29,627 nucleotides of DNA from an uncultured Eubacteriales bacterium (GTDB lineage Bacteria > Bacillota > Clostridia > Oscillospirales > Acutalibacteraceae). The position numbers and the translations under genes were made by a program. Numbering within the stretch: the stretch's first letter is position 1; every line of letters starts with the position of its first letter. The stretch is taken from the NCBI GenBank assembly GCA_934445015.1, contig CAKSDJ010000016.1, positions 1-29,627 of the forward strand. The letters are read 5' to 3'. Positions 7,574 to 15,301 of this stretch are shown in pieces. Under the pieces are notes generated by a model. The model did not search any database and had not been told where the DNA came from. It saw only the letters and a program-made list of their open reading frames with translations.

Positions 7574-7606
7574 AAATAAAAAAATAATCAATTGACGGTG
7601 TTAAAA

Positions 7607-9133
7607 ATGAAAAAATTATTAACTATTGCATTATGTTTTGTGTTGGCATTTTCGGTTTGCATATCGGCAAGTGCGGCACAAGCGTCGGTTTCCGGCCCCA
7701 CAACAATAACCGAGGGCTCAACAGCACAGTTTACCGTGTCAATAAGCGGTTGCCCCGATGCAACTTCTGCTTCTGTAAGCGTCAGTGTGGGTGAAAATCT
7801 CGCAGTAGAGTCGGGCACGTGGCTGATAGGGTCATTAAAAAAGTTTTTTACCGATACCAATAAGGGAGCAAGCAGTGATTTTTCTTCGCCGGATATAAAC
7901 GGTTCGGTTTTCAAATTATCTGTAAAAGGTGTAAATCAGTCAACCGCACCTCAAAACATTGTTGTCACAATTACCGCAAAAAACGGTGCAAATGAGGTTT
8001 TTAATCAAACGTCAAAAATTTCGGCAACGGTAACGTGCGCGGTGCATATTTTCGGTAATTTTACAAAAGTGAGCGACACCCAGCATGGCAGAACCTGTTC
8101 TGCGTGCGGGTACCGTGAGTTGGCAGATCACTCCTGGGATTCCGGCTCAATAATAAAGGCGGCAAATTGCAGGGAATCGGGTTTGAGTGAACATACCTGC
8201 ATCGTTTGCGGTGCAAAAGTGTCAAACACATTGCCTCAAACGGCAAATCATACGTTTGGTGCATACACAGTCACAAAGGTGGCAACCTGCACCCAAAACG
8301 GCGAGGAAACCGCTACCTGCTCTACCTGTGGCAAAACAAATGTTAAAGCCGTAAATGCAACGGGCCATCAGTTTTCGAAATGGACCAATGAAAAAGAACC
8401 CACCTGTACCGAAAAGGGTGTTAAAAAACGTGTTTGTTCAAAATGCAAGGCTGAAGAAAAGCAAAATATAAATGCACTCGGCCACGATTTTGAAAGTCCT
8501 AAACTTATTAAAGAGGCAACTCTGTTTTCAAACGGCATTTTAGAAGGAAAGTGCAAGCGTTGCGGAAAAACAACGCAGCAGGTTACGCCGTGCAGTTACA
8601 ATGATGAAACAAACGGCATAAAAATTGAAACCTCAGAGGGCGTTTTCAGCGAGGGCACCGATATAAAGATAGAACAAATAGAAAACAACAGTGAAAAATA
8701 TGAGTTTTATAAGTCGGCCCTTGCGGAATATTCATCCACGTTTAAAATTTATAACATAAGCGCATTTAAGGGCACGGAAAATGTTGAACCAAACGGTATT
8801 ATTAAAATCAGTTTCAGTAATGTCGAAGATTTGGGAAAAGAGTTTGAAGTGTATTATATCGACGCTGACGGAAACGCTGTGAAAAAAGAAGTCTCGGTAA
8901 GCGAAGACGGAAAAATCATATCAATAGAGTCTGAAAACACAGGCGTTTTCGCAGTCTGTGCCATTGATGCGGAAGTGTCGGGTGACAAAGATCAGATTGC
9001 ATATATAGATGAAGAAAACACCCCGAAATCCAATACAGCAAAAATAATAATTATTGTTGTAAGTATAGTAATTGTACTTTGTATTGCGGGTATTGCTGCA
9101 TTTCTCATTTATTCAAAGAAGAAAAGAAAATAA
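7607..9133 (+). CDS. Membrane-anchored surface protein: cohesin-like domain, five His/Cys repeats, C-terminal TM
   Basis: A 508-residue protein from ATG 7607; an in-frame TTG at 7592 would put five residues before a clean signal peptide (MKKLLTIALCFVLAFSVCISASA) and is rejected. The ribosome-binding site is weak (GGTG). Residues 26-144 resemble a cohesin: strands after GPTTITEGSTAQFTVSISG, then INGSVFKLSVKGV and NIVVTITAKNG. Residues 145-330 hold five repeats of about 40 residues with a leading His, an inner Cys in the middle units, and CxxC. Residues 331-455 form a beta-rich domain. A membrane segment (478-502) is followed by KKKRK, so the protein should be anchored outside. It lies 33 bp after the dockerin amidase, probably in one operon. 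The cohesin call is by eye and uncertain. Confidence 0.7.
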   Translation: MKKLLTIALCFVLAFSVCISASAAQASVSGPTTITEGSTAQFTVSISGCPDATSASVSVSVGENLAVESGTWLIGSLKKFFTDTNKGASSDFSSPDINGSVFKLSVKGVNQSTAPQNIVVTITAKNGANEVFNQTSKISATVTCAVHIFGNFTKVSDTQHGRTCSACGYRELADHSWDSGSIIKAANCRESGLSEHTCIVCGAKVSNTLPQTANHTFGAYTVTKVATCTQNGEETATCSTCGKTNVKAVNATGHQFSKWTNEKEPTCTEKGVKKRVCSKCKAEEKQNINALGHDFESPKLIKEATLFSNGILEGKCKRCGKTTQQVTPCSYNDETNGIKIETSEGVFSEGTDIKIEQIENNSEKYEFYKSALAEYSSTFKIYNISAFKGTENVEPNGIIKISFSNVEDLGKEFEVYYIDADGNAVKKEVSVSEDGKIISIESENTGVFAVCAIDAEVSGDKDQIAYIDEENTPKSNTAKIIIIVVSIVIVLCIAGIAAFLIYSKKKRK

Positions 9134-9153
9134 ATATTATAATTTATAAAATT

Positions 9154-9182
9154 AAGGTCCCGAATTTATTCGGGACCTTTTT
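9154..9182 (+). terminator. Terminator after the surface protein operon
   Basis: AAGGTCCCGAA (9154-9164) and TTCGGGACCTT (9169-9179) pair perfectly around a 4-nt loop, followed by T residues. A strong intrinsic terminator. Confidence 0.92.
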
Positions 9183-9303
9183 GTAAAGAAAATTTATGCA
9201 AATTAAAAAACGGCTTTAAAAGATGCCGTTGCGGCAACTGTAATATCTACGCTTTTTATGACTGCGATACAAAGTTCATTTATAACAATTGCAATACTTT
9301 GGC

Positions 9304-9341
9304 AAAAAAAGAAAAGACTCAACAAAAAGTTGAATCTTTTC
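9304..9341 (-). terminator. Terminator after the ferredoxin gene
   Basis: On the minus strand GAAAAGATTCAAC pairs with GTTGAGTCTTTTC (one G-T pair) around TTTTT and is followed by TTTTTTT. It ends the short ferredoxin transcript about 25 nt after the stop. Confidence 0.85.
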
Positions 9342-9365
9342 TTGATTTAAGTATATCAATTTTGA

Positions 9366-9536
9366 TTATGCTTCGGCAATAGCCTCTACGGGGCAACCTG
9401 CTGCACAAGCGCCGCAATCGCAGCACTGTTCGGGATTGATCTCAAACTTGCCGTCGCCTTCCGAAATAGCGTCGCAAGGGCAACCCGATGCGCACGCACC
9501 GCACATAATGCAATCGTCTGAAATTTTGTAAGCCAT
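9366..9536 (-). CDS. 2[4Fe-4S] bacterial-type ferredoxin
   Basis: A 56-residue electron carrier with two CxxCxxCxxxCP motifs: C9, C12, C15, C19 and C38, C41, C44, C48, each expected to hold a [4Fe-4S] cluster with ligands shared across the fold. Two extra cysteines (C21 and C39) lie beside the motifs. The ATG at 9536 is chosen because AGGTG lies 7 nt before it and the product starts MAYKIS, as in clostridial ferredoxins; an upstream ATG at 9551 overlaps that site. It has its own promoter and terminator, so it is monocistronic. Its redox partner is not indicated by the neighbours. Confidence 0.94.
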   Translation of the reverse strand: MAYKISDDCIMCGACASGCPCDAISEGDGKFEINPEQCCDCGACAAGCPVEAIAEA

Positions 9537-9562
9537 TGGTTTACACCTCACTTAAATGTGGA

Positions 9563-9587
9563 ATAAAAAAGATTTTTGTAAAATCTT
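9563..9587 (-). terminator. Hairpin with T run between ricT and ferredoxin
   Basis: On the minus strand AAGATTTT pairs with AAAATCTT around a 3-nt loop (9587-9569), followed by TTTTTTATT. It would end the trpS-holB-ricT transcript, and it also falls at the predicted 5' end of the ferredoxin mRNA. Confidence 0.65.
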
Positions 9588-9594
9588 CAACTAC

Positions 9595-9623
9595 ATTGTA
9601 ACAACATTCGACTGAAAAAGCAA
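9595..9623 (-). promoter_or_regulatory. Candidate promoter of the ferredoxin gene
   Basis: On the minus strand TTGCTT (9623-9618), a 17-nt spacer and TACAAT (9600-9595) with an extended TG (TGTTACAAT). The -35 is poor and the -10 good. Transcription would start near 9588. Confidence 0.5.
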
Positions 9624-9638
9624 GTATATTTTTATAAG

Positions 9639-10475
9639 TTATTCTGCGTCGGATTTTTTTGACTTGTTTCCGCTCAAAATTTTAACATATTTGCGGTTGG
9701 TTTTATATGGTATTCCTTCGCCGTCCTTAGGCTTCACGGTAAGATTGCCTGTTATAACGTTAACATCGGTTACAATGCCGATGCCCTGTTCGGTTTTAAC
9801 TGTGTAGCCTATAGACGGGGTAATCGAGTTAAGATATTCATAAGATTTTTGCTCATAATTAAGGCAACACATAAGTCTGCCGCAGCAACCCGAAATTTTT
9901 GTTGGGTTAAGCGAAAGATTTTGCTCTTTTGCCATTTTGATCGACACAGGCAAAAAATCGTCAAGAAAACGTTTGCAGCAATAGGGCTGACCGCAAATAC
10001 CAATGCCGCCGAGCATTTTTGCTTCGTCACGCACACCTATCTGCCGCAGTTCGATTCTGGCATGAAAATGGTTTGCAAGATCTTTTACAAGTTCTCTGAA
10101 ATCAACTCTGCCGTCGGCTATAAAGTAAAATGTTATTTTGCCGCCGTCAAAAGAGTATTCAACTCTTACAAGTTTCATATCAAGTTTATGCGCTGCGATT
10201 TTTTCCTCACACACTTTAAAAGCGTCAGATTGCTTTTTTTCATTTTCTTTAAGTCTTTGAATGTCCTTTTCATTGGCCTTTCTTAAAACTTTTTTAAGCG
10301 GCGGAACAACACAATTGTCTTCTACGCCGTGGTTGCCCTCGGCAACGGTGCCGTAAGCAAGACCGTTTGCGGTTTCTACTATAACGTCTTCACCTTTTGC
10401 GTATTCTTTGCCGTCCGGCGAAAAGTAATAGTCTTTTCCGCTTTCTTTAAATTTAACTGAAACAACTTCTGTCAT
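9639..10475 (-). CDS. ricT: PSP1-domain protein RicT (YaaT)
   Basis: This 278-residue protein belongs to the RicT/YaaT family. In Bacillus it forms the Y-complex with RicA and RicF, which binds iron-sulfur clusters and helps RNase Y process mRNAs and riboswitch RNAs; it was first named as a sporulation protein. The PSP1 domain lies in the C-terminal half, with clustered cysteines C161, C166, C167 (GICGQPYCCKRF) and C197, C198, C203, C204 (GCCGRLMCCLNYE). It follows holB by 4 nt on the minus strand, the usual Firmicutes neighbour pair. No ricA or ricF is in the window. Confidence 0.92.
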   Translation of the reverse strand: MTEVVSVKFKESGKDYYFSPDGKEYAKGEDVIVETANGLAYGTVAEGNHGVEDNCVVPPLKKVLRKANEKDIQRLKENEKKQSDAFKVCEEKIAAHKLDMKLVRVEYSFDGGKITFYFIADGRVDFRELVKDLANHFHARIELRQIGVRDEAKMLGGIGICGQPYCCKRFLDDFLPVSIKMAKEQNLSLNPTKISGCCGRLMCCLNYEQKSYEYLNSITPSIGYTVKTEQGIGIVTDVNVITGNLTVKPKDGEGIPYKTNRKYVKILSGNKSKKSDAE

Positions 10476-10479
10476 ATTT

Positions 10480-11289
10480 TTACCTCTTGTTTAAAAGACC
10501 TTTTGAACGGCATACAACAGTGCTTATAAAAAGCGGCATATTTATATTGGTTTTCAAAAGGTCCGAGTAGTATTTTGTGTCATCGTAAAGCGTGTCAAAC
10601 ACGCTTGCAAAACTGCTGCCGGAGCAAAGTTTTTCGGTGCATTTGACACCGAGTGCGCTTATAAACTCTTCTGCCGCGGTGCGGTTTTTTTCAAGCGGCG
10701 TAAGCAATTTCAACATATCGTATTCGCTGCCCGAAACAAGCAGATTTAAAAATTCGCCTGCCATATCGTCGTAATTGCCACTTTCGCGAAGCGAAGATTT
10801 AAGCGACAGCAAAACGCAGCGTGATACTATTGTATCAAGCAAAAACGTTTTCGAATTTGTTGTGAGTATAAATACCACCGCCGCGGGCGGTTCTTCAAGA
10901 ACCTTAAGCAGTGCGTTTTGCGCCTGTTCATTCATACGGTGGGCGTCTTCGATTATAAACACACGGTGTTCTGCCGAATGCGGCTTTACAAAAGCGTCTG
11001 CACGCACCTTGCGTATCTGGTCTACCGTAAGATTTTTTTTGCCGTCGGCAACCGCGGCATAGGTTATGTCGGGGTGATTACCGGTTTGTGCCATGCGGCA
11101 GTCTTTGCACCTTCCGCAGGGCTTGTCGTTTCCGCTGCAAACGGCGGCACGCGCCAAAAAACCGGCAAGATTTTTTTTGTCTTCGGAGCTGTCGCCCTCT
11201 ATCATAATAGCGTGCGGAATACGGTTTGACCCGATAAAGTTTAAAACGGTTGACTTGATATTGGCGTTTGACTCAAGCGGAAACATCAT
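10480..11289 (-). CDS. holB: DNA polymerase III subunit delta' (clamp-loader)
   Basis: A 269-residue clamp-loader subunit, shorter than the roughly 330 residues common for HolB. It keeps the AAA+ fold but has no Walker A lysine motif (GDSSEDKKN in its place), as expected for delta', which does not bind ATP. Four zinc cysteines are at C51, C58, C61 and C64, and the sensor region VLEEPPAAVVFILTTN with SRC (156-158) is present. It loads the beta clamp at the replication fork. Its start overlaps the trpS stop (ATGA), so translation is probably coupled; a second ATG directly follows the first. Confidence 0.9.
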   Translation of the reverse strand: MMFPLESNANIKSTVLNFIGSNRIPHAIMIEGDSSEDKKNLAGFLARAAVCSGNDKPCGRCKDCRMAQTGNHPDITYAAVADGKKNLTVDQIRKVRADAFVKPHSAEHRVFIIEDAHRMNEQAQNALLKVLEEPPAAVVFILTTNSKTFLLDTIVSRCVLLSLKSSLRESGNYDDMAGEFLNLLVSGSEYDMLKLLTPLEKNRTAAEEFISALGVKCTEKLCSGSSFASVFDTLYDDTKYYSDLLKTNINMPLFISTVVCRSKGLLNKR

Positions 11290-12287
11290 AATACAAAGCC
11301 GACCTTTTTCATCGCTTTGAAATAGGTTTTACGCGCAATTTTTTCGGCGCGGGTGTCACCGTCGCGGTAAATGCGTTCAAGTTCTGCCTTATCCGATATT
11401 ATTCTTTCGTATTCGGATTTGATTGGAGCGAGTTCATCAGCAACCGCTTCGCCTACGGCAAGTTTAAATTCGCCGTAGCCTTTGCCCTCAAATTCACGCT
11501 CGGTTTCGGCAGGTGTTTTGCCCGTTACGCAACCGTAAATGTTAATAAGATTTGAAATACCGGGTTGCAGTTCAGACATACGCACCTGCGCTTCACTGTC
11601 GGTAACGGCACGTTTGAATTTGCGTATTACAGTGTCGCGGTCATCAAGTATTGCAACCCAGGCGTTTGGGTTTTCGTCCGACTTGGACATCTTTTTTGAA
11701 GGGTCCTGAAGCGACATTACTTTGGCGCCTGCTTTAGGTATGTAAGGTTCGGGTATTTTAAACACATCGCCGTAGAGATTGTTAAAACGCACAGCAATAT
11801 CACGGGCAATTTCAAGGTGCTGTTTTTGGTCTGCACCTACAGGTACGTAATCAGGTTTGTAAAGCAATATATCGGCAGCCATAAGCACCGGATATGAAAA
11901 CAGACCGACATTTACGTTGTTGGCGTGTTTGGCTGATTTGTCTTTAAATTGCGTCATACGCGACATTTCGCCGAACTGTGTATTGCACGAAAGCAACCAC
12001 GCAAGGGCGGTGTGCTCGGCAACGTGCGACTGTATAAACAGCGTATTTTTTTGCGGATCAAGACCAAGCGCCAACAAAAGCGCAAAGGTTGAATATATCT
12101 GCGAACGCAATTTTGCCGGCTCCTGCCGCACTGTTATTGCGTGCAGGTCGGCAACGGCATAAGTGCAGTCAAATTCATCCTGCATATTCTTCCAGTTTTT
12201 GAGAGCACCCAAATAATTTCCAAGCGTAAGCATACCGCTTGGCTGGATACAGCTTAAAACTTTTTTCTTTTCAACTGTTTCAGACAT
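11286..12287 (-). CDS. trpS: Tryptophanyl-tRNA synthetase
   Basis: A 333-residue class I synthetase that charges tRNA-Trp. The nucleotide-binding motif is PSGMLTLGNYLG at 16-27 (the HIGH equivalent) and KMSKS is at 199-203, both intact; length is normal. AAAGGA lies upstream of the ATG. It heads a minus-strand operon trpS-holB-ricT, with the trpS stop overlapping the holB start. The leader is only about 30 nt, too short for the tRNA-sensing T-box that controls many Firmicutes synthetase genes. Confidence 0.96.
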   Translation of the reverse strand: MSETVEKKKVLSCIQPSGMLTLGNYLGALKNWKNMQDEFDCTYAVADLHAITVRQEPAKLRSQIYSTFALLLALGLDPQKNTLFIQSHVAEHTALAWLLSCNTQFGEMSRMTQFKDKSAKHANNVNVGLFSYPVLMAADILLYKPDYVPVGADQKQHLEIARDIAVRFNNLYGDVFKIPEPYIPKAGAKVMSLQDPSKKMSKSDENPNAWVAILDDRDTVIRKFKRAVTDSEAQVRMSELQPGISNLINIYGCVTGKTPAETEREFEGKGYGEFKLAVGEAVADELAPIKSEYERIISDKAELERIYRDGDTRAEKIARKTYFKAMKKVGFVL

Positions 12288-12325
12288 ATCTAAAAAATCT
12301 TCCTTTTAAAATATATTTATTTTAT

Positions 12326-12354
12326 ATAATACCACAAAAGAGATAAAAATACAA
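12326..12354 (-). promoter_or_regulatory. Candidate promoter of trpS-holB-ricT
   Basis: On the minus strand TTGTAT (12354-12349), a 17-nt spacer and TATTAT (12331-12326). The -35 matches only in TTG. It is back to back with the rplU promoter. Confidence 0.45.
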
Positions 12355-12391
12355 CATATAAAAATGCAGTGCAAACGGTTTTAAAAAAATC

Positions 12392-12420
12392 TTGACAAAG
12401 TATGACGCTTGTGATAGAAT
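12392..12420 (+). promoter_or_regulatory. Strong sigma-A promoter of rplU-prp-rpmA
   Basis: TTGACA (12392-12397), a 17-nt spacer and TAGAAT (12415-12420). Transcription would start near 12427, at the base of the leader structure. Confidence 0.9.
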
Positions 12421-12424
12421 ATTC

Positions 12425-12517
12425 AAGCCGCATATTGTGGGCTTTTTAAGTTGCGCTTTGTTTTTGGCGCGCGCCTATCTTTAGCGAGACTGTAAAATAT
12501 CAGGCAGGTGTAAAAAG
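12425..12517 (+). promoter_or_regulatory. L21-type ribosomal protein leader RNA
   Basis: A short 5' UTR before rplU with two helices: AAGCC/GGCTT (12425-12444) and AGTTGCGCT with AGCGAGACT (12449-12491, one mismatch), enclosing a GC-rich loop, then AGGTG 7 nt before the ATG. Position, size and layout match the known Firmicutes L21 leader, thought to let a ribosomal protein repress its own operon. I recognise it by pattern, without a covariance-model check. Confidence 0.7.
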
Positions 12518-12823
12518 ATGTACGCAATTATTGAGACCGGCGGTAAGCAGTACCGCGTAGAAAACGGCGATGTTATCTATGTGGAAAAACTTAACGCAGA
12601 CGTTGACACAGAGGTAACCTTTGATAAGGTTGTTGCTGTCAGCAACAGAACCTTAAAGGTTGGTAAGCCCTATGTTAAAGATGCTTTTGTAAAAGGCACC
12701 GTTCTTAAAAACGGCAAGGGCAAAAAGGTAACCGTATTTACCTACAAACCCAAAAAGAGCAGTTCACGCAAAATGGGTCACAGACAGCCTTATACAAAAG
12801 TACAGATTACCGAGATCGGTTAA
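12518..12823 (+). CDS. rplU: 50S ribosomal protein L21
   Basis: A 101-residue protein that binds 23S rRNA in the large subunit. The typical start MYAIIETGGKQYRV and the C-terminal KMGHRQPYTKV are present, and length is normal. AGGTG precedes the ATG. It heads rplU-prp-rpmA, the standard Firmicutes order, and follows the L21-type leader that probably controls all three genes. Confidence 0.97.
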   Translation: MYAIIETGGKQYRVENGDVIYVEKLNADVDTEVTFDKVVAVSNRTLKVGKPYVKDAFVKGTVLKNGKGKKVTVFTYKPKKSSSRKMGHRQPYTKVQITEIG

Positions 12824-12829
12824 TCGTGT

Positions 12830-13147
12830 ATGACAAAAGTAAAATTTCTGTTTAACGGTGAAAGTATTATCGGGTATGAAATTACGGGTCACAGTTCAGA
12901 AAACTGTGATGATACCGAGGGCAAAATTGTTTGCTCTGCAGTATCAAGTGCGGCATATATGGCGGCAAATACCGTAATTGAGATAATAGGCGACAAGTGT
13001 GAGGTTGACGTTAAAGACGCAAAAATGTTTTTTAAGGTCAATTGCCCCTCACCCGAAACAGTTGCCGTGTTAAAGGGTTTCAGATTTCATATAACCGAGC
13101 TTTCAAAACAGTATGGCAATCGAATTCGAATTATCACGGAGGTGTAG
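12830..13147 (+). CDS. prp: Ribosomal-processing cysteine protease Prp
   Basis: A 105-residue protein of the YsxB/Prp family. In Staphylococcus Prp removes the N-terminal extension of L27, a step needed for ribosome function. The catalytic pair is visible as H21 in TGHS and C35 in KIVCSAVS. It lies between rplU and rpmA, and the downstream L27 carries the matching cleavable extension, which supports the function strongly. It starts 6 nt after the rplU stop and ends 3 nt before rpmA. Confidence 0.93.
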   Translation: MTKVKFLFNGESIIGYEITGHSSENCDDTEGKIVCSAVSSAAYMAANTVIEIIGDKCEVDVKDAKMFFKVNCPSPETVAVLKGFRFHITELSKQYGNRIRIITEV

Positions 13148-13150
13148 ATA

Positions 13151-13435
13151 ATGTTAAAGTTAAACATTCAGTTGTTCGCTCATAAAAAAGGTATGGGTTC
13201 AACCAAGAACGGTCGTGACAGTGAGTCAAAACGTCTTGGTGTTAAGCGTGCAGACGGTCAGCTCGTACTTGCAGGCAATATACTCGTTCGCCAAAGAGGA
13301 ACACACATCCACGCAGGCAATAACGTTGGCCGTGGCTCTGATGATACCTTGTTCGCACTTATAGACGGTAAGGTTAAATTTGAGCGCGTAGGCAGAGACC
13401 GCAAGCAGGTAAGCATCTACGCTGTGGAGCAGTAA
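13151..13435 (+). CDS. rpmA: 50S ribosomal protein L27 with cleavable N-terminus
   Basis: A 94-residue L27, whose N-terminal tail reaches the peptidyl transferase centre. It starts MLKLNIQLFAHKKGMGS, the Firmicutes form in which the first nine residues are removed by Prp (expected cut after F9, before A10). The rest, including STKNGRDSESKRLGVK, is typical. GGAGG lies 8 nt before the ATG. A terminator follows. Confidence 0.96.
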   Translation: MLKLNIQLFAHKKGMGSTKNGRDSESKRLGVKRADGQLVLAGNILVRQRGTHIHAGNNVGRGSDDTLFALIDGKVKFERVGRDRKQVSIYAVEQ

Positions 13436-13456
13436 TCTTAAAATTTAATTTTTATT

Positions 13457-13497
13457 GGGCGGCGAACTTTTTAAAAGTACAGTCGCCCGATTTTTTT
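13457..13497 (+). terminator. Terminator after rpmA
   Basis: GGGCG (13457-13461) pairs with CGCCC (13484-13488), with an inner ACTTTT/AAAAGT helix, followed by GA and seven T. Confidence 0.75.
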
Positions 13498-13525
13498 AAT
13501 ATTCAATACAGAAAAAGGTGATATT

Positions 13526-13945
13526 ATGAAAAACTGTCATGTATGCGGATTTTCCTGTGAAAACGATGCGGATATATGCCCCGTTTGCGGAGCCGAGCTT
13601 AAAACTTTTGAGGCTTATGAAAAGGAGATAGCAGCCGAAAAAGAGCGTGCCGCCGAAGAGGAGGCTGCCGAAGCGCTTATTATAAAAAATCCAGTGCTTG
13701 CGGCAAGTGTTGAAAATATTGTTGCGGCAGAAATTTATAAGGATGTTCTCCGTGACAGCAATATTCATTTTACCTGTGATGAGAGTGACGAGGGTATTCA
13801 TATAATGTTCGGCGGCAATTTGACCGCACAAAAAATATACGTCGACGAAAAAGACCTTGAAATTGCACAACAACTCTATGAAAACGTTGTAAATGCTCAG
13901 GTAGATTTTGACGATGATGATTTTGAAGGTTTTGAGGAAGAATAA
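13526..13945 (+). CDS. Zinc-ribbon protein with DUF2007-like domain
   Basis: A 139-residue acidic protein. The N-terminus is a zinc ribbon with C4, C7, C18 and C21 (CHVCG and CPVCG). Residues about 28-52 are rich in Ala and Glu and likely helical. Residues about 60-125 resemble DUF2007 (putative signal-transducing) proteins, with IYVDEKDLEIAQQLYEN typical of the end of that domain. The tail is Asp/Glu-rich. AAGGTG precedes the ATG. It comes 30 nt before obgE. No function is known; binding a partner protein or RNA is only a guess. Confidence 0.75.
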   Translation: MKNCHVCGFSCENDADICPVCGAELKTFEAYEKEIAAEKERAAEEEAAEALIIKNPVLAASVENIVAAEIYKDVLRDSNIHFTCDESDEGIHIMFGGNLTAQKIYVDEKDLEIAQQLYENVVNAQVDFDDDDFEGFEEE

Positions 13946-13975
13946 TAAAACATATTTCTTTTTTAGGAGATTAAA

Positions 13976-15250
13976 ATGTTTGTAGATATAGCAAATATAC
14001 ATTTAAAAGCGGGTAACGGCGGCAACGGTGCGGTGTCTTTTCACCGTGAAAAATATGTAGCCGCAGGCGGACCCGACGGCGGCGACGGCGGTCGGGGCGG
14101 CGATATAATTTTTCAGGTAGACGATAATTTATCAACGCTTGCCGACTTCAGATATAAACGCAAATACTGTGCCGAAAACGGCGAAAACGGAAAAGCGGGG
14201 CGTTGCAGCGGAAAAAAAGCGCCAGCTCTTTTAATAAGAGTTCCGCGCGGCACCGTTGTAAAAGAAGCCGAAACCGGCAGAATAATAGCCGATCTGTCAG
14301 ACAGCGAACCTGTTGTTATAGCAAAAGGCGGCAACGGCGGTTGGGGCAATACGCATTTTGCAACGGCAACACGCCAGATACCGCGGTTTGCAAAAAACGG
14401 CAACCCCGGTGAGGAACTTGACGTAACGCTTGAACTTAAACTGCTTGCCGATGTAGGCCTTATAGGTTTTCCTAATGTAGGCAAGTCTACGTTTTTGTCG
14501 GTTGTAAGCGAGGCAAAACCTAATATAGCAAATTACCATTTTACCACACTTACCCCTGTGCTCGGCGTAGTCAGAATGGGCGAGGGCAGCTCGTTTGTAA
14601 TGGCAGATATACCCGGTCTTATTGAGGGCGCAAGCGAGGGCGTGGGTCTGGGCCACGAATTTTTGCGTCATATTGAACGCTGCCGTATGCTTGTGCATAT
14701 CATTGATATTTCGGGCAGTGAGGGCCGCGACCCCATAGACGATTTTGAAAAAATCAATTCTGAACTTTCGGCTTTCAGCAGCGAACTTACAAAACGACCG
14801 CAGATAGTTGTCGGCAACAAGTGTGACCTTTGCGATGAAAAAGACATTGAAAAAATCGCGAAGTATTTTGAGGACAAAGGATATAAATTTTTCCCCGTTA
14901 TGGCGGCTATTGCCGAGGGTACGCAAGCTGTTATAAATTATGTTGCCTCCTGCCTTGCAACGCTTCCGGCAATAAAGGTATACGAGGCAGAACCTAAGCC
15001 TCAAGTCGATTTGACGGCGGACAAAAAGCGCACGTTTAATATACGCGTTTGCGACGGCGTGTATTTTGTAGAAGACGCACCGTGGATAATGGACGTTATG
15101 AACACGGTAGATCCTGATGATTACGAATCGCTTCAGTATTTTGAGCGTGTATTGCGGCAGACCGGTATTATAGACGCTTTACGAAAGGCCGGTGTACAAG
15201 AGGGCGACACCGTAAGCGTTTATGATGTTGAGTTTGACTTTGTGGATTAG
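13976..15250 (+). CDS. obgE: GTPase Obg/CgtA
   Basis: A 424-residue ribosome-associated GTPase that acts in late 50S assembly and links to the stringent response. Three parts are complete: the glycine-rich Obg fold (1-158, GGDGGRGGD), the G domain with G1 GFPNVGKST (164-172), G3 DIPGLIEG (211-218) and NKCD (281-284), and the C-terminal OCT domain (from about 345) found in Gram-positive Obg. AGGAG precedes the ATG. It is followed by mrnC, another ribosome maturation factor. Confidence 0.97.
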   Translation: MFVDIANIHLKAGNGGNGAVSFHREKYVAAGGPDGGDGGRGGDIIFQVDDNLSTLADFRYKRKYCAENGENGKAGRCSGKKAPALLIRVPRGTVVKEAETGRIIADLSDSEPVVIAKGGNGGWGNTHFATATRQIPRFAKNGNPGEELDVTLELKLLADVGLIGFPNVGKSTFLSVVSEAKPNIANYHFTTLTPVLGVVRMGEGSSFVMADIPGLIEGASEGVGLGHEFLRHIERCRMLVHIIDISGSEGRDPIDDFEKINSELSAFSSELTKRPQIVVGNKCDLCDEKDIEKIAKYFEDKGYKFFPVMAAIAEGTQAVINYVASCLATLPAIKVYEAEPKPQVDLTADKKRTFNIRVCDGVYFVEDAPWIMDVMNTVDPDDYESLQYFERVLRQTGIIDALRKAGVQEGDTVSVYDVEFDFVD

Positions 15251-15301
15251 TTTTTAAGAATAACGGCACCGGCTTGCAGGTGCTTGTGGGTGTGATAGTA
15301 T

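Noticed and set aside
9209..9230. AACGGC/GCCGTT hairpin followed by T on the minus strand.
   Set aside because: A 6-bp stem only, and a stronger terminator (9304-9341) already ends the ferredoxin gene.
9258..9350. A 30-residue plus-strand frame starting MTAIQSSFITIAILW.
   Set aside because: No ribosome-binding site, and its second half is the ferredoxin terminator hairpin.
12288..12325. T-box riboswitch in front of trpS.
   Set aside because: The leader is about 30 nt with no room for the specifier stem or antiterminator, and the T-box sequence is absent.
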